This document shows, one piece after another, positions 45,511 through 54,317 of a stretch of DNA of 64,000 nt. The number at the start of each line of letters is the position of its first letter. Position 1 is the stretch's first letter. Made by a program: the position numbers and the translations under genes. Where the stretch lies: assembly GCA_963705835.1 (NCBI GenBank), contig CAVPLC010000035.1, positions 6,763 through 70,762 of the forward strand, read 5' to 3'. The notes beneath the pieces are model-generated. The model searched no databases, was not told where the DNA came from, and worked only from the letters and a program-made list of their open reading frames with translations. This stretch comes from Palsa-504 sp963705835 (GTDB lineage Bacteria > Actinomycetota > Actinomycetes > Streptosporangiales > Streptosporangiaceae).

Positions 45511-47580
45511 CGCCGATTTTCACTAAGCGAATTGGCCCCCAGTCTGGTCAGTCGTACTGGTAGCGGAGGGTCCGGCCGTCCCACCAGGGGACGGTGATCG
45601 TTTCGGGCAGGCTGGCCTGGCGCAGGATGGGTGAGTAGGTGCGGCGGGCCAGCCGGATGGTGGTCTGCCTGCGGTCGTTTTCGATGATGCCGCCGGTGTT
45701 GAGAAACCGGCGCTGCAGGGTGTCGGGGGTGGCGGTGGCATAGCCGGGCAGGCGGCGGCGCAGGGCGGCGCAGAGGGTGTGGGCCAGGACCGACAAGGTG
45801 ACGTCGAGGTCGACGTTGAGCGGGACGGCGCCGGCGAGGGCGTCCAGGCTGAAGGACTGGATGGCTTCGGCGAGGCGCTGCTCGATGTTCATCCGCCGGG
45901 CGTAGGAGCTGATGACCTGCCGGGCCGGGAGCTGGGGCCGGTTGGTGATCAGCAAGGTGGGCTGGTCGTGGCCCAGGCCGGTGACGGCGAGCTGGCGGAT
46001 CGGGCGGGGGTAGGCCGACAGGGTCGCGGCGGGGTCGTCGTGCACTTTGACGCGGCGGGTCTTGCCGCCGGCCCGGCCGAGGGTCATGGGTTTCCAGGCT
46101 GTGGCGGGGAGGACGGCCAGGGTCTTGGTGATGCCGGGGTGGCGGGCGCGCAGGGTGATGAACCCGATCTTGCGGTCGTCGAGCTCGGCCAGCACGGCCT
46201 GGGTGGTGAGCTTGGAGTCGAAGATCAGCAGCGCCGGGTCGGACCCGGTGACGGCCTTCCAGTGGTCGGCGAAGGCGATGACTTCCCGGTTCTGGCTGGC
46301 CTTGGACAGGTCGGCGTTGGCATACAGCAGGGTGTGGGTGCCGGCGTCTTCAGCGAAGAACGTCAGCACCGAGCGGGTGCGCTGGGACCGGCGGGGCACG
46401 TAGTGCTTTTCCAGGACCGGGTCCTCGCCCCAGTGCATCACGGCGTGGAAGTCCAGGTTGAGCGCGTCGCCGGTGGCGAGCCCGGCCGTGATGGCGGCCT
46501 TGTCCACCGCGGTCAGGAACGCGGCCTGCCGGGCGTGTTCCAGCCGGTAGGAGTAGGTGGTCAGCGCGGTGGCCTTCGGCAGGGCGGTGAGCCCGGCGAA
46601 CAAGGCGGCGCCGGGATCGGCGGCGATGTCGTAGACGTGGGAGACCCGCCGGGTCGATGTCAGCTTCAGTGCCAGCAGCGACAGCAGGTACGACAGGGCG
46701 GGGATCTTGCCGGTGGACGGGTAGCCCGCGGCGGCCACCATGTCCGGGACGCCGAGCGCGATCAGGTCCGGGATGGCCAGGAACAGCCCGGCCAGCCGGG
46801 TCTCGGCCAGGCCGGGCAGCGCGGCGAAGTCGGCCGCCTCGGCGCGGGCCTGGACCTCCCGGGCCGGGCCGCCGCGCTCGGTCTCAGGGCGGCGCCACAT
46901 CCGGGGCAGTCCCTGCCCGGCGATCACCTCGGCGATCCCGGTCCGGTTCAGCGGGGTGCCCTCGGCCGCCAGAGCCTGGGCGATCTCGTCGATGGAGTGC
47001 CCGGCGGCGCGCAGCTCGATGATCCGCGGCCGGGCGGCGTCCTTGGCCGGCGCGGTCTTCGGGCCGGGCCTGCCGGTGACGAAGAACTCCCGCGCGCCGG
47101 CGCGGAAGTCCCGGACCGCCGACAGCAGCGACGCCGGGGTGTAGCCGGACCGGGCGGCGGCCTCGGCGGCGGGCAGGCCCTCGGCCAGGTAGGCGCGCAG
47201 CGCCTCGTACCGGCGGTGCGCCGCGGAGTCCGGGCCGCAGGAAGAACTCCCCGCCGGGCCGGGCGGGCTGAGGGTCTTTCGCTGACTGGTCGATGCTGCT
47301 AGTTCATCACGTCTGCGGCGGGATCTCCCGCAGGCGCGCCGGTATCGGGTCATTCCGGAATGAATTACATGGCTGTAAGCCTGTGGTGCCGTGGTCCGGC
47401 AGGCCATCCATCGGACATCAGCGGCAATCTGAACCGACCAGTCAGCGTTACCTACCCCAACAGATGGCCACCCGCAGCGGAGTCATCGCACAAAATGCCT
47501 GCACAAGACCACAGGCAGTCCCTGCAGCCGGTTGCCATCCAGTCAGCCCAGGGGACAACTACCCGCCGCGAAAATCGGCG
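45511..47580 (-). mobile_element. Complete IS4/IS1634-like insertion sequence, 2070 bp
   Basis: The ends are CGCCGATTTTC (45511-45521) and its exact reverse complement GAAAATCGGCG (47570-47580), 11-bp terminal inverted repeats. CTAA directly flanks both sides (45507-45510 and 47581-47584), a 4-bp target duplication. A single long transposase gene fills the interior. Confidence 0.8.
45548..47407 (-). CDS. Transposase, IS4/IS1634-like DDE type
   Basis: Up to 619 residues; ATG 47407 gives the longest form and ATG 47353 is possible. The N-terminal region (about 60-180) has two helix-turn-helix-like segments (GLPAAEAAARSGYTPASLLS and GHSIDEIAQALAAEGTPLNR). The catalytic core has ALNLDFHAVMHWG (first Asp) and LLIFDSKLTTQAVLAELDDR (second Asp). 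The C-terminal signature SSYARRMNIEQRLAEAIQSF fits Y(2)R(3)E of IS4-type enzymes. The frame is intact and the element may still be active. Confidence 0.82.
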   Translation of the reverse strand: MACRTTAPQAYSHVIHSGMTRYRRACGRSRRRRDELAASTSQRKTLSPPGPAGSSSCGPDSAAHRRYEALRAYLAEGLPAAEAAARSGYTPASLLSAVRDFRAGAREFFVTGRPGPKTAPAKDAARPRIIELRAAGHSIDEIAQALAAEGTPLNRTGIAEVIAGQGLPRMWRRPETERGGPAREVQARAEAADFAALPGLAETRLAGLFLAIPDLIALGVPDMVAAAGYPSTGKIPALSYLLSLLALKLTSTRRVSHVYDIAADPGAALFAGLTALPKATALTTYSYRLEHARQAAFLTAVDKAAITAGLATGDALNLDFHAVMHWGEDPVLEKHYVPRRSQRTRSVLTFFAEDAGTHTLLYANADLSKASQNREVIAFADHWKAVTGSDPALLIFDSKLTTQAVLAELDDRKIGFITLRARHPGITKTLAVLPATAWKPMTLGRAGGKTRRVKVHDDPAATLSAYPRPIRQLAVTGLGHDQPTLLITNRPQLPARQVISSYARRMNIEQRLAEAIQSFSLDALAGAVPLNVDLDVTLSVLAHTLCAALRRRLPGYATATPDTLQRRFLNTGGIIENDRRQTTIRLARRTYSPILRQASLPETITVPWWDGRTLRYQYD

Positions 47581-47986
47581 CTAACGACGCCGCAGGCTTC
47601 GCGTCATGCTACGGACCGCATCGTCGCTCCCCCTTGCAGGGCTTTTGACGCTGGGCTCCGACCCGGCCCGTTTCCCGGCCGAGCCGCCAGCCTACTACCG
47701 GGCCTCCTGGCAGCTACCCGGACCGGACTTCCACCGGCAGGCGACGACGAGCTTACGAACACGAAGATCCACCATGGCATTACGTCGCGGTGTCACCTCC
47801 TGCTCTGCTGGGCGCACGAAAGATCAGGGCTAACCTCCTTGATTAGTCTTCCCTGGACGGTATCGCACGATGGTGAACTGCGACTCAGACCGCGACTCTT
47901 GGCCGCAATCCTGGGCACTCAGAAGTCGTCCGAGTATGGCCGACTCGGCGGAACTCGCGCCAGTTGGGAGCAGACCGTGCCGATGC
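47581..47986. other. Gap after the insertion sequence
   Basis: About 400 bp without a supported gene. One plus-strand frame (47606-47833) is open but has no ribosome site or recognisable family. Confidence 0.4.
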
Positions 47987-48286
47987 TCAAGAAGTGGCGG
48001 TGGGAGACGAGCCGCCGCGCCGCTCGCCCCCGGCGGCGAATGCCTTCACGGCCATGGACGGTGGCTCTTTGCTCACCGCGAGACCGCCCGTGAAACGGCC
48101 GTCTTCGCCTGGGACCAGCATCACTGCGGGGTCGGTGACGTTCACGAACACAGTCCCCTGAGGACCCTCCCCAGCAATCGTAGTCGAGGAGGAAGAATGC
48201 TGGACTGTGATCCCGGTGTACCCGGCCTCCCTCAGCGCATCGGTGATCTTCTCGATGAGGCCAGGATGCAGATCGGCTATCGTCAT
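47987..48286 (-). CDS. Small hypothetical protein, second gene of an unknown pair
   Basis: 99 residues behind a strong AGGAGG 6 nt before ATG 48286, 11 bp downstream of the 230-residue gene. The N-terminus (IADLHPGLIEKITDALREAG) looks like an amphipathic helix, followed by TVFVNVTDPAVMLVPGEDGR and a Gly/Ser-rich tail. I do not recognise it. Tight spacing suggests that both products work together. Confidence 0.55.
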   Translation of the reverse strand: MTIADLHPGLIEKITDALREAGYTGITVQHSSSSTTIAGEGPQGTVFVNVTDPAVMLVPGEDGRFTGGLAVSKEPPSMAVKAFAAGGERRGGSSPTATS

Positions 48287-48297
48287 GGTCAGTCCTC

Positions 48298-48990
48298 CTA
48301 CGGGAGCAGGCCTAGGGCGACGTCCTGGTCGGCGTTCTGGTGGCTGTCGCCACTGATGCGAGTGCCATTGCCAGGCAGGAAATACAGCATGCTGTAGGTC
48401 CCGCCGGCTACCACGGGAATCGCCTCGTCGAGGACTTTCTGTACAGTCGAGAATCCGTTCCGCATCGCATTGCGGATGCCGTCGTTAACGCCGCCTTCGC
48501 AGATGGGCCAGCCGCCTGAGAACGTCCAGGTGGCGTAGTCCGCAGATCCGTTTAGGTGCCCCGCGTCGCCTAGCCAGAACAGCAGGTAGTACGACAAGGT
48601 GGCGTCGGCGTCCGTGCAGTACCCGGGCGTGTGAATGTGCACGTTGAAGTAGACCCGCACGAGCATGTCCCACGGCTGGTGCCGACCGGCGTCATGCTGG
48701 TCGTAGGGAACGTCCTTCCAGAACATTCCCTGCGCCGTCAGACCCGACGTGCGATTGGCATTCGTGCCCTTGAGGATACCGTCGACGGCACCCGTGACGA
48801 CGGGGTTGCCGACGATTTGCGCGAAGTCGAGGATCTGCTCATTGTCTTGACGCACCCACGTCAACGTCGCGGCGGACGAGCCGGTGTCTGAGATCCAGGC
48901 CCATCCCCCGTCACCGAACGGCTGATTGTACTGCTCGAACGGCCCATACCAGAGTCGGTTCTGGAACCAATAGTCGGTGAGCAACGACAT
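48298..48990 (-). CDS. Hypothetical protein, first gene of an unknown pair
   Basis: 230 residues from ATG 48990 behind AGAGGTG. It is rich in aromatic residues (SLLTDYWFQNRLWYGPFEQY, GGWAWISDTG, YLLFWLGDAG, WTFSGGWPICEGG) with two Cys, and has no signal peptide or transmembrane segment. The pattern recalls beta-rich carbohydrate-binding or pore-forming proteins, but I recognise no family. Composition is less GC-rich than the steroid island. Confidence 0.55.
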   Translation of the reverse strand: MSLLTDYWFQNRLWYGPFEQYNQPFGDGGWAWISDTGSSAATLTWVRQDNEQILDFAQIVGNPVVTGAVDGILKGTNANRTSGLTAQGMFWKDVPYDQHDAGRHQPWDMLVRVYFNVHIHTPGYCTDADATLSYYLLFWLGDAGHLNGSADYATWTFSGGWPICEGGVNDGIRNAMRNGFSTVQKVLDEAIPVVAGGTYSMLYFLPGNGTRISGDSHQNADQDVALGLLP

Positions 48991-49424
48991 GTGTCACCTC
49001 TTGCAGCGCAGCAGGGCCGGGAGCTTAGGTCTGGCATTGGCGTGATTAGCCGACCTTAGCCTCGTGATAGTAAACTCGGCTGATTGGTTTTCGATCTTGG
49101 CCATTGCACCCCCTACGGTACGCTAGCTACGAGGTAGCGCTTCCTTCCCCTGCTATTATCCGTCAGCAAGCCTGCGATTGATGAGCCATTTCATCATAAG
49201 GAAATTGCAAACTTAATGAACAGTGGCTATATGAAGACCGTGTGGAGACTGTGTGGAGATGGTATGGAGACCACGCCAGCGTACTGGTATCCCACCCTGC
49301 GGGCGTGTCGAGACCCCTTGAATTGCCATTGCCCGTTGACTCACGTAACCGTGCAGAGGATCATTAAGGGCCCATGTTGGGGGTCGCAGCGGTCCATACC
49401 GCGTCTGGAGACGGAGGAGGATAA
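48991..49424. other. Low-GC intergenic region
   Basis: 434 bp, clearly AT-richer than the surroundings, with no gene seen. It must hold the promoters of the divergent unknown pair and the beta-helix gene. GTGTGGAGA appears at 49239-49247 and a similar GTGTGGAGA at 49250-49258. Confidence 0.4.
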
Positions 49425-50783
49425 GTGGAGACCGTAATCTATGTTGATGGAGCCTCGGGTAGCGATCAAATCGGCGACGGTAGCGTCGGCAAGGCGTATT
49501 ATTCCATACAACGGGCGCTTGAAGATGCGCGAGTGGGCGACACGCCGGTTCGGGTCCAAATTCTGCAGGGCACCTATCCAGGATTTGACCTCCTTCACTT
49601 TGGTGTCCCGAGTCCAATGGATCCCAGATCCGGATCAAACCTCACGATCACGGGTACCGAAGTGGCATACACACCCGCGGCTGGCCCATCGGAAGGCCAA
49701 ATCTCTCAGGCGGACCAGCATGATACCGAAGCATCGTCTATTACCGTGGTTGGCGCCGGCTGGACCCCTGACGAGCTCCGGGGGCGGTTCGTTAAGATCT
49801 CTCTGGGCGCGGGGGCTAGCGACACTATGATACCGATTTCCGCCAACACCGCAGACACTATTGAGGTAACCCCAGGAAATTTTCCAGGTGGGCTGCCTGG
49901 CGCGGGATCCAAATTTAGGATCATGGAGCTCGGCACTATAATTGATGGGGAACTTCAAGGTTACCCGGGGATTAGTGCGATTCAACCAGCGCACGGGAAC
50001 CGTTCATCGGCTGCACGTATCGGAAATTGCCCTGGACCTGGAAACGCGATCGTAGTGCGAGCGCTGAAGTTTGCTCCGACCATGAACCTGACCGGCCTCG
50101 ATCTGGATCGTTCGGCCGTTGTTGTGCAGAACTGTATCTTTCGCGGCAACCCTGCGATGGACCGCGCCAATATCACCGTCGGGTCCGCGTCGCGGCTCAA
50201 TATGCGCTCCTGCCTAATCGAGACTTCGCAGGGTGGCGCAGGTATTTATATGGGCGGGCAAAGCCACGTTCCCGCGGCACTGTACATCTATGGGTCTATC
50301 CTCCGAGACGGACGTCTCGCCATTGGGAACGTGAATGGGAGTCTCGAAGTCACAGGGACGCTAATTGAAAGCGTTGGCGAGACGGCCGTTTCAGCATTCG
50401 GGGAACTCTCTACTTCTCAGATTATCATGAGTGTCTTGGATGGCTGTAGGGTCGGATTTGCTAGCAAAGAAGACTTCTCTCTAGGGCCATCCACCTTCGC
50501 CTTGGGTCTAAATGCGGTGAGGATATCCAATTGCTCGACCGCCATAGATTTGCAAGGGCCGCTGAGCGGGGCCTATCTAAAACAGGTCGTCGGTGACGGA
50601 AATTCTGTGGGCATACGAGTTTCCCATGGAGCCTTTGTGGGATTGACGGCCGATGTAGACCTTCAGGGAACGACCCAACTAGATATTGACGGCAATACCG
50701 CAACGCTCACAGGAATGCGGGCCGCCTCACCGAGGGTAATTCGTGACCAAGCATTCGGGAGCATGATTTACGAGATCTCGTAG
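49425..50783 (+). CDS. Right-handed parallel beta-helix protein
   Basis: 452 residues from GTG 49425 behind GGAGGAGGATAA. It begins IYVDGASGSDQIGDGSVGKAY-like, the start typical of pectate-lyase-fold proteins (a DG-x-GSD repeat entry and YSIQRALEDAR). It then shows repeated short strands with N/D/G turns (AVVVQNCIFRGNPAM, RLNMRSCLIETSQGGAGIYM, LYIYGSILRDGRLAIGNVNG). No catalytic residues of a lyase can be named and no signal peptide is seen. It resembles surface or phage-tail carbohydrate-binding proteins. Base composition is much lower in GC than the island. Confidence 0.7.
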   Translation: METVIYVDGASGSDQIGDGSVGKAYYSIQRALEDARVGDTPVRVQILQGTYPGFDLLHFGVPSPMDPRSGSNLTITGTEVAYTPAAGPSEGQISQADQHDTEASSITVVGAGWTPDELRGRFVKISLGAGASDTMIPISANTADTIEVTPGNFPGGLPGAGSKFRIMELGTIIDGELQGYPGISAIQPAHGNRSSAARIGNCPGPGNAIVVRALKFAPTMNLTGLDLDRSAVVVQNCIFRGNPAMDRANITVGSASRLNMRSCLIETSQGGAGIYMGGQSHVPAALYIYGSILRDGRLAIGNVNGSLEVTGTLIESVGETAVSAFGELSTSQIIMSVLDGCRVGFASKEDFSLGPSTFALGLNAVRISNCSTAIDLQGPLSGAYLKQVVGDGNSVGIRVSHGAFVGLTADVDLQGTTQLDIDGNTATLTGMRAASPRVIRDQAFGSMIYEIS

Positions 50784-51418
50784 AGGGCTCGTTGGACCTG
50801 AACAGTCCGTTAACCTGGGACCAGGCGGGGACCACACGTGGGCGCGTGGGTGAACGTTGAACACGGTCAGCAGTCGTGTGAACACGGCTGATCGCGTATG
50901 ACGAGCAGGGACCGCGGCGCCCTGGTCCTCGTCATCACCCAGCGACCTACGCATTACGAGGGTGTTCCCGTGCGTTGCGCGCGGGTTCAGAGCCCGCGCT
51001 GGCTTCATGTTCGCAGGTTGCTGCTGGTGGCGATCGTTGGCTGTTGATGGCAGTTCGGGGGCATCTCGGGGCAGCTCGTGATGCGCAGGCCAAGTGCTCG
51101 GTTGAGCGGCGCCGCCGCACGACAGTCCGCTAAGGCCGGACTTATCCCATGGTGCCATGAATCGTGTGAGTAGCCCTGCGCTGTCTCCGTGCGCCGTTGC
51201 TTGCCGTTGGTGGCCGCTGTTGCTGTCGCCGTTGCTGTCGGCTGAGCCTCGGCCGCCCGGCGTGGTGACGTCCGACGTCATCGACCGATCGTCATCGGTC
51301 GTGCAGATCGTCTTGGACAGGCCCCAGATCATCCAGGTCATCTGGGACCCGAGCGTCAGGCCCCTCGACGACCAGCAGTGCAAGTACGCTAACAGCGTCG
51401 GCGGGCCGGCCACGCCCG
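50784..51418. other. Gap without a supported gene
   Basis: About 630 bp. Short open frames on both strands have no motifs. GC content rises again after the low-GC block, so this may be a junction between segments of different origin. Confidence 0.4.
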
Positions 51419-51568
51419 GTGTTCCTGACCTACATCGCCGAGCACGGCATCACCTTCGAGCAGGCCGCCGCAGCCGACGACGGCGCCTCCTCCGGCCGCA
51501 ACAGGCGCGAGACATCCTTGTACGCCAAGAGCACCGAGCGTAAGGCGCTCAGCGCGCGCAGCGACTAA
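51419..51568 (+). pseudogene. C-terminal gene fragment
   Basis: A coherent frame reads VFLTYIAEHGITFEQAAAAD, then DGASSGRNRRETSLYAKSTE and RKALSARSD, ending at TAA 51566-51568, 43 bp before the next gene. The upstream part has no matching frame. It looks like the last 50 residues of a gene that once preceded the carboxymuconolactone decarboxylase-family gene. Confidence 0.35.
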
Positions 51569-51611
51569 CCGAGGCTGTGCCAGCGGCAAAACAGGTAAGG
51601 AAGGAACACCC

Positions 51612-51929
51612 ATGAGTACGCCGGAGCCGTCGTCGCAGGAAAAGGCCCCTGACTTCACCCCCCGACTCACCGAACTCATCGGCAACCCGCTGTACAGCAA
51701 GGTGTCGGCCGATCCGGCATTGAGCCCCCGCGATCGGAGCATCGCGACCGTCGCCGCCCTAATCGCCCTGCACCGGCCCGAGGAGCTGTCCTTCCACCTT
51801 CTCGTAGCCCGCGACAACGGGGTGACCCGCGACGAGCTTGCCGCTCTCATCACCCATATCGCGTTCTACGGCGGCTTCCCCGCGGCGATCTCCGCATCGG
51901 CGATCGCGGCACGGACATTGACGGACTGA
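51612..51929 (+). CDS. Carboxymuconolactone decarboxylase-family protein
   Basis: 105 residues. SPRDRSIATVAALIALHRPE and NGVTRDELAALITHIAFYGGFPAA carry the CMD/AhpD-like helical fold, lacking the CxxC of peroxidase-type AhpD. GGAAGGAA precedes the start. Relatives are either ring-cleavage decarboxylases or small proteins of unknown role, often beside oxidoreductases; an SDR gene lies 300 bp downstream. Confidence 0.85.
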   Translation: MSTPEPSSQEKAPDFTPRLTELIGNPLYSKVSADPALSPRDRSIATVAALIALHRPEELSFHLLVARDNGVTRDELAALITHIAFYGGFPAAISASAIAARTLTD

Positions 51930-52230
51930 CCACCGATCGCGGGCACCGCGCGACGAGCCGCAGATCGTTCTGGACGGCCAGCGCAGGGCGTTCGATCATC
52001 GAGCGGCGCGAGCCCCGCCCAGCAGCCCCGCATGCACGGCGCACCGTGGCGCAGGCCATGCGGACACGGCACCGGCCTGCGCCGTGAGCTGCTGGCCGCT
52101 GCCCTACTCTGAGCATCACGCCTGACCACGCCTGCTGAGGCCGGGGCACCATGAGCCTGCGGAAGTTCCTGCGCTCCCGGACAGGCGCCGGAAAAGCGTC
52201 CAATCGCATCTCACAGCCAAGAGGAGAGCA
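51930..52230. other. Gap, no gene seen
   Basis: 301 bp between the CMD-family gene and the SDR gene. AAGAGGAGAG at 52219-52228 is the SDR ribosome site. Nothing else is recognisable. Confidence 0.4.
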
Positions 52231-52968
52231 ATGAAGATCGACGGATCGGTTGCCCTGGTTACCGGCGCTAACCGGGGACTGGGCCGGGCCTTTGCCAGGG
52301 AGCTGGTCAGCCGGGGCGCGGCCACGGTCTACGGCGCCGCGCGTGATCCTGCCGCGGTCACCGAGCCAGGTATACGACCGGTCGCCCTGGACATCACTGA
52401 CCCGGGCCAGGTCGCCCACATCGCCAGGCAGTGCGCGGACGTCAGCCTGCTGGTGAACAACGCGGGAGTGCTGAGATACAGCACGTTCATCGGCGCGCCG
52501 GACCTGGCCGCGGCCCGGCTGGAGATGGAGACCAACTACTTCGGCACGCTGCGCATGTGCCGGGCCTTCGCGCCCGTGCTCGCGGCCCGCGGCGGCGGCG
52601 CGATCGTCAACATGCTCTCGGTCACCAGCTTCTACACCAATCCCTTCGACGCGTCCTACGGCGCCTCCAAGGCCGCGGAATGGTCGCTGACCAACGGCGT
52701 CCGCCTCGAACTCCACCATCAGGGCACCCTGGTAGTCGCCGTGCACGCGAGCTTCATCGACACCGACATGGCCGCGCTGACCGACGCGCCGAAGATCAGC
52801 CCGGAATCAGTAGCCCGGCAGGTCTTCGACGCGGTCGAGGCGGGCCAGATCGAGGTGCTGGCCGACGAGCGGTCCCGGTTCGTCAAGGCCTCCCTGGCCC
52901 GCGATCACGAGCTGATCTACCCGCCCATCGAGGAATTCTGGGACGCCGCGGTGAAGAGCACCGGTTAG
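52231..52968 (+). CDS. SDR-family oxidoreductase
   Basis: 245 residues from ATG 52231 behind AAGAGGAGAG. TGANRGLGRAFARELVSRGA is the NADP-binding glycine motif, NNAGVL the structural motif, and SVTSFYTNPFDASYGASKAAEWS the catalytic Ser/Tyr/Lys. It is a classical SDR of unknown substrate. It is intact, unlike the SDR gene 460 bp downstream. Confidence 0.88.
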   Translation: MKIDGSVALVTGANRGLGRAFARELVSRGAATVYGAARDPAAVTEPGIRPVALDITDPGQVAHIARQCADVSLLVNNAGVLRYSTFIGAPDLAAARLEMETNYFGTLRMCRAFAPVLAARGGGAIVNMLSVTSFYTNPFDASYGASKAAEWSLTNGVRLELHHQGTLVVAVHASFIDTDMAALTDAPKISPESVARQVFDAVEAGQIEVLADERSRFVKASLARDHELIYPPIEEFWDAAVKSTG

Positions 52969-53002
52969 CCAGAATCCGGTACCTGGGCTTGTCATGGATG
53001 AA

Positions 53003-53046
53003 GCGGGTGACGGGAATCGAACCCGCACTATCAGCTTGGGAAGCTG
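53003..53046 (-). other. 3' fragment of tRNA-Gly(CCC), possible attachment-site remnant
   Basis: The minus strand reads CAGCTTCCCAAGCTG (anticodon arm, CCC anticodon) followed by a T-arm GCGGGTTCGATTCCCGT and the acceptor end CACCCGC. Upstream of the anticodon stem the sequence does not form a D-arm or matching 5' acceptor strand, so only the 3' half is present. Tyrosine integrases commonly use exactly this tRNA segment as attachment core. No integrase gene is evident beside it. Confidence 0.65.
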
Positions 53047-53429
53047 GTAACAAACTCGGATCGGCCACTCCAGCTGGTCACTGTGACCAGGAGAAATAGC
53101 TCATCGACTCCGCCGTGTTGCCTCTTTGGGTAGAAAAATGGGTAGAAAACCGCCGCTGCCCGGAATCTGTGAAGCCTGGTGCAGCGCAGTGCCGTTTTGT
53201 GAGTCTGCGGCAGCGCGTGTACCGCCTTGCTGATGGGGCATCAGCCCCTGGCCGGCTGTGGTGGCCCAGTCGGTCATGACGGCAAAGTCCTGCTGGCGGC
53301 AGGCCCGAAATGTGGTGGTCCGCACGTTGCGAACACGGGCAGCGTCGCGGCCGTGTCACCTCGTCGCCGGGTGCCTTCCTGCCGCTATGGCGCCCGGGGA
53401 CGGTCGTCCCGGTGTGACAGGCTCGGGTC
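53047..53429. other. Gap next to the tRNA fragment
   Basis: About 380 bp without a supported gene. TGGGTAGAAAA occurs at 53127-53137 and again, as TGGGTAGAAAAC, at 53141-53152. The stretch may be the residue of an integrated element. Confidence 0.35.
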
Positions 53430-54168
53430 ATGGACGGATCATCCGGCGGCCGGGTTGCGCTGATCACCGGTGCGAGCGGCGGCATCGGGCAGGCCCTGGC
53501 GCGCCGGCTGGCCGCCGGCCGGGGCAGCGCCGGGGCTCGGCTACCGCACCAACGGAAAGGCCGCCCGGGCACTGGCGGCGCAGATCACCTCGGCAGTCGG
53601 CACGGCGCTCGCGATCGGCGCCGACCTGCGCAGCCCGCAAGGCCCCCCGTCAGCTCGTCCAGGCGACCGCCGACGCGCTGGGCCCGGTGGACGTGCTGGT
53701 CGGCAACGCCGGGCTGAGCCACGTCCAGCCGCTGCCGGAATCACCGCCGCCGCCTTCGATGAGATGCTGGCGGTGAACCTGCGCGCCCCGTTCCTGCTCG
53801 CCCAGCGCGCGGTGCCCTCCATGAGGGAACGTGGGTTCGGCCGGATCCTGTTCATCTCCTCGGTCGCCGCGTTCACCGGCGGGCTCGCCGGCCCGCATTA
53901 CGCGGCGTCCAAGGCCGGGCTGCACGGACTGACCCACCTCCTGGCCTCCCGGCTCGCCGCATCCGGGGTCACGGTCAACGCGCTGGCGCCGGCGCTGATC
54001 ACCCAGACCGGCATGCTGCCCGGCGACCCGGCACAGCTGCGTCAGCGGGTGCCGGCCGGCAGGCTCGGCCATCCATCCGAGGTCGCCGATCTCGCGGCAG
54101 CGATCCTGGCCAACGCCTACCTGACCAACCAGGTCATCTCCCTCGACGGCGGCACCCACCCCAGGTAG
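53430..54168 (+). pseudogene. SDR-family oxidoreductase with three frame changes
   Basis: The protein is readable only by switching frames: RVALITGASGGIGQALARRL (from ATG 53430), then LGYRTNGKAARALAAQITSA after about 53520, then RQLVQATADALGPVDVLVGN after about 53640, then AAAFDEMLAVNLRAPFLLAQ after about 53735. The last part contains HYAASKAGLHGLTHLLASRL and ends VISLDGGTHPR at 54168. All SDR motifs are present, so the gene was once complete; as read it cannot make a product. Confidence 0.75.
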
Positions 54169-54317
54169 ATACCGGGCGGTCTCCATCACGGCGTCCGGTC
54201 CGTCCTGGCTGGGGTTCCCGCCGATGACACGCTCCGCCGTGATCCACGATCGGTGCCACCACCAAGATGACGACCGATATGCGGCATGTGAGTATGTGCG
54301 GTCAGGGTCCAATGCCA

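Noticed and set aside
47606..47833. Open frame after the insertion sequence as a gene
   Set aside because: No ribosome site, no motif and Arg/Ser/Pro-rich composition.
53003..53075. Complete tRNA-Gly gene
   Set aside because: The 5' acceptor strand and D-arm cannot be formed from the flanking sequence; only the 3' half is present.
52995..53099. Extended open frame past the SDR gene containing VTGIEPALSAWEAG
   Set aside because: This is the translated antisense of a tRNA-Gly 3' end, a known source of spurious protein tails.
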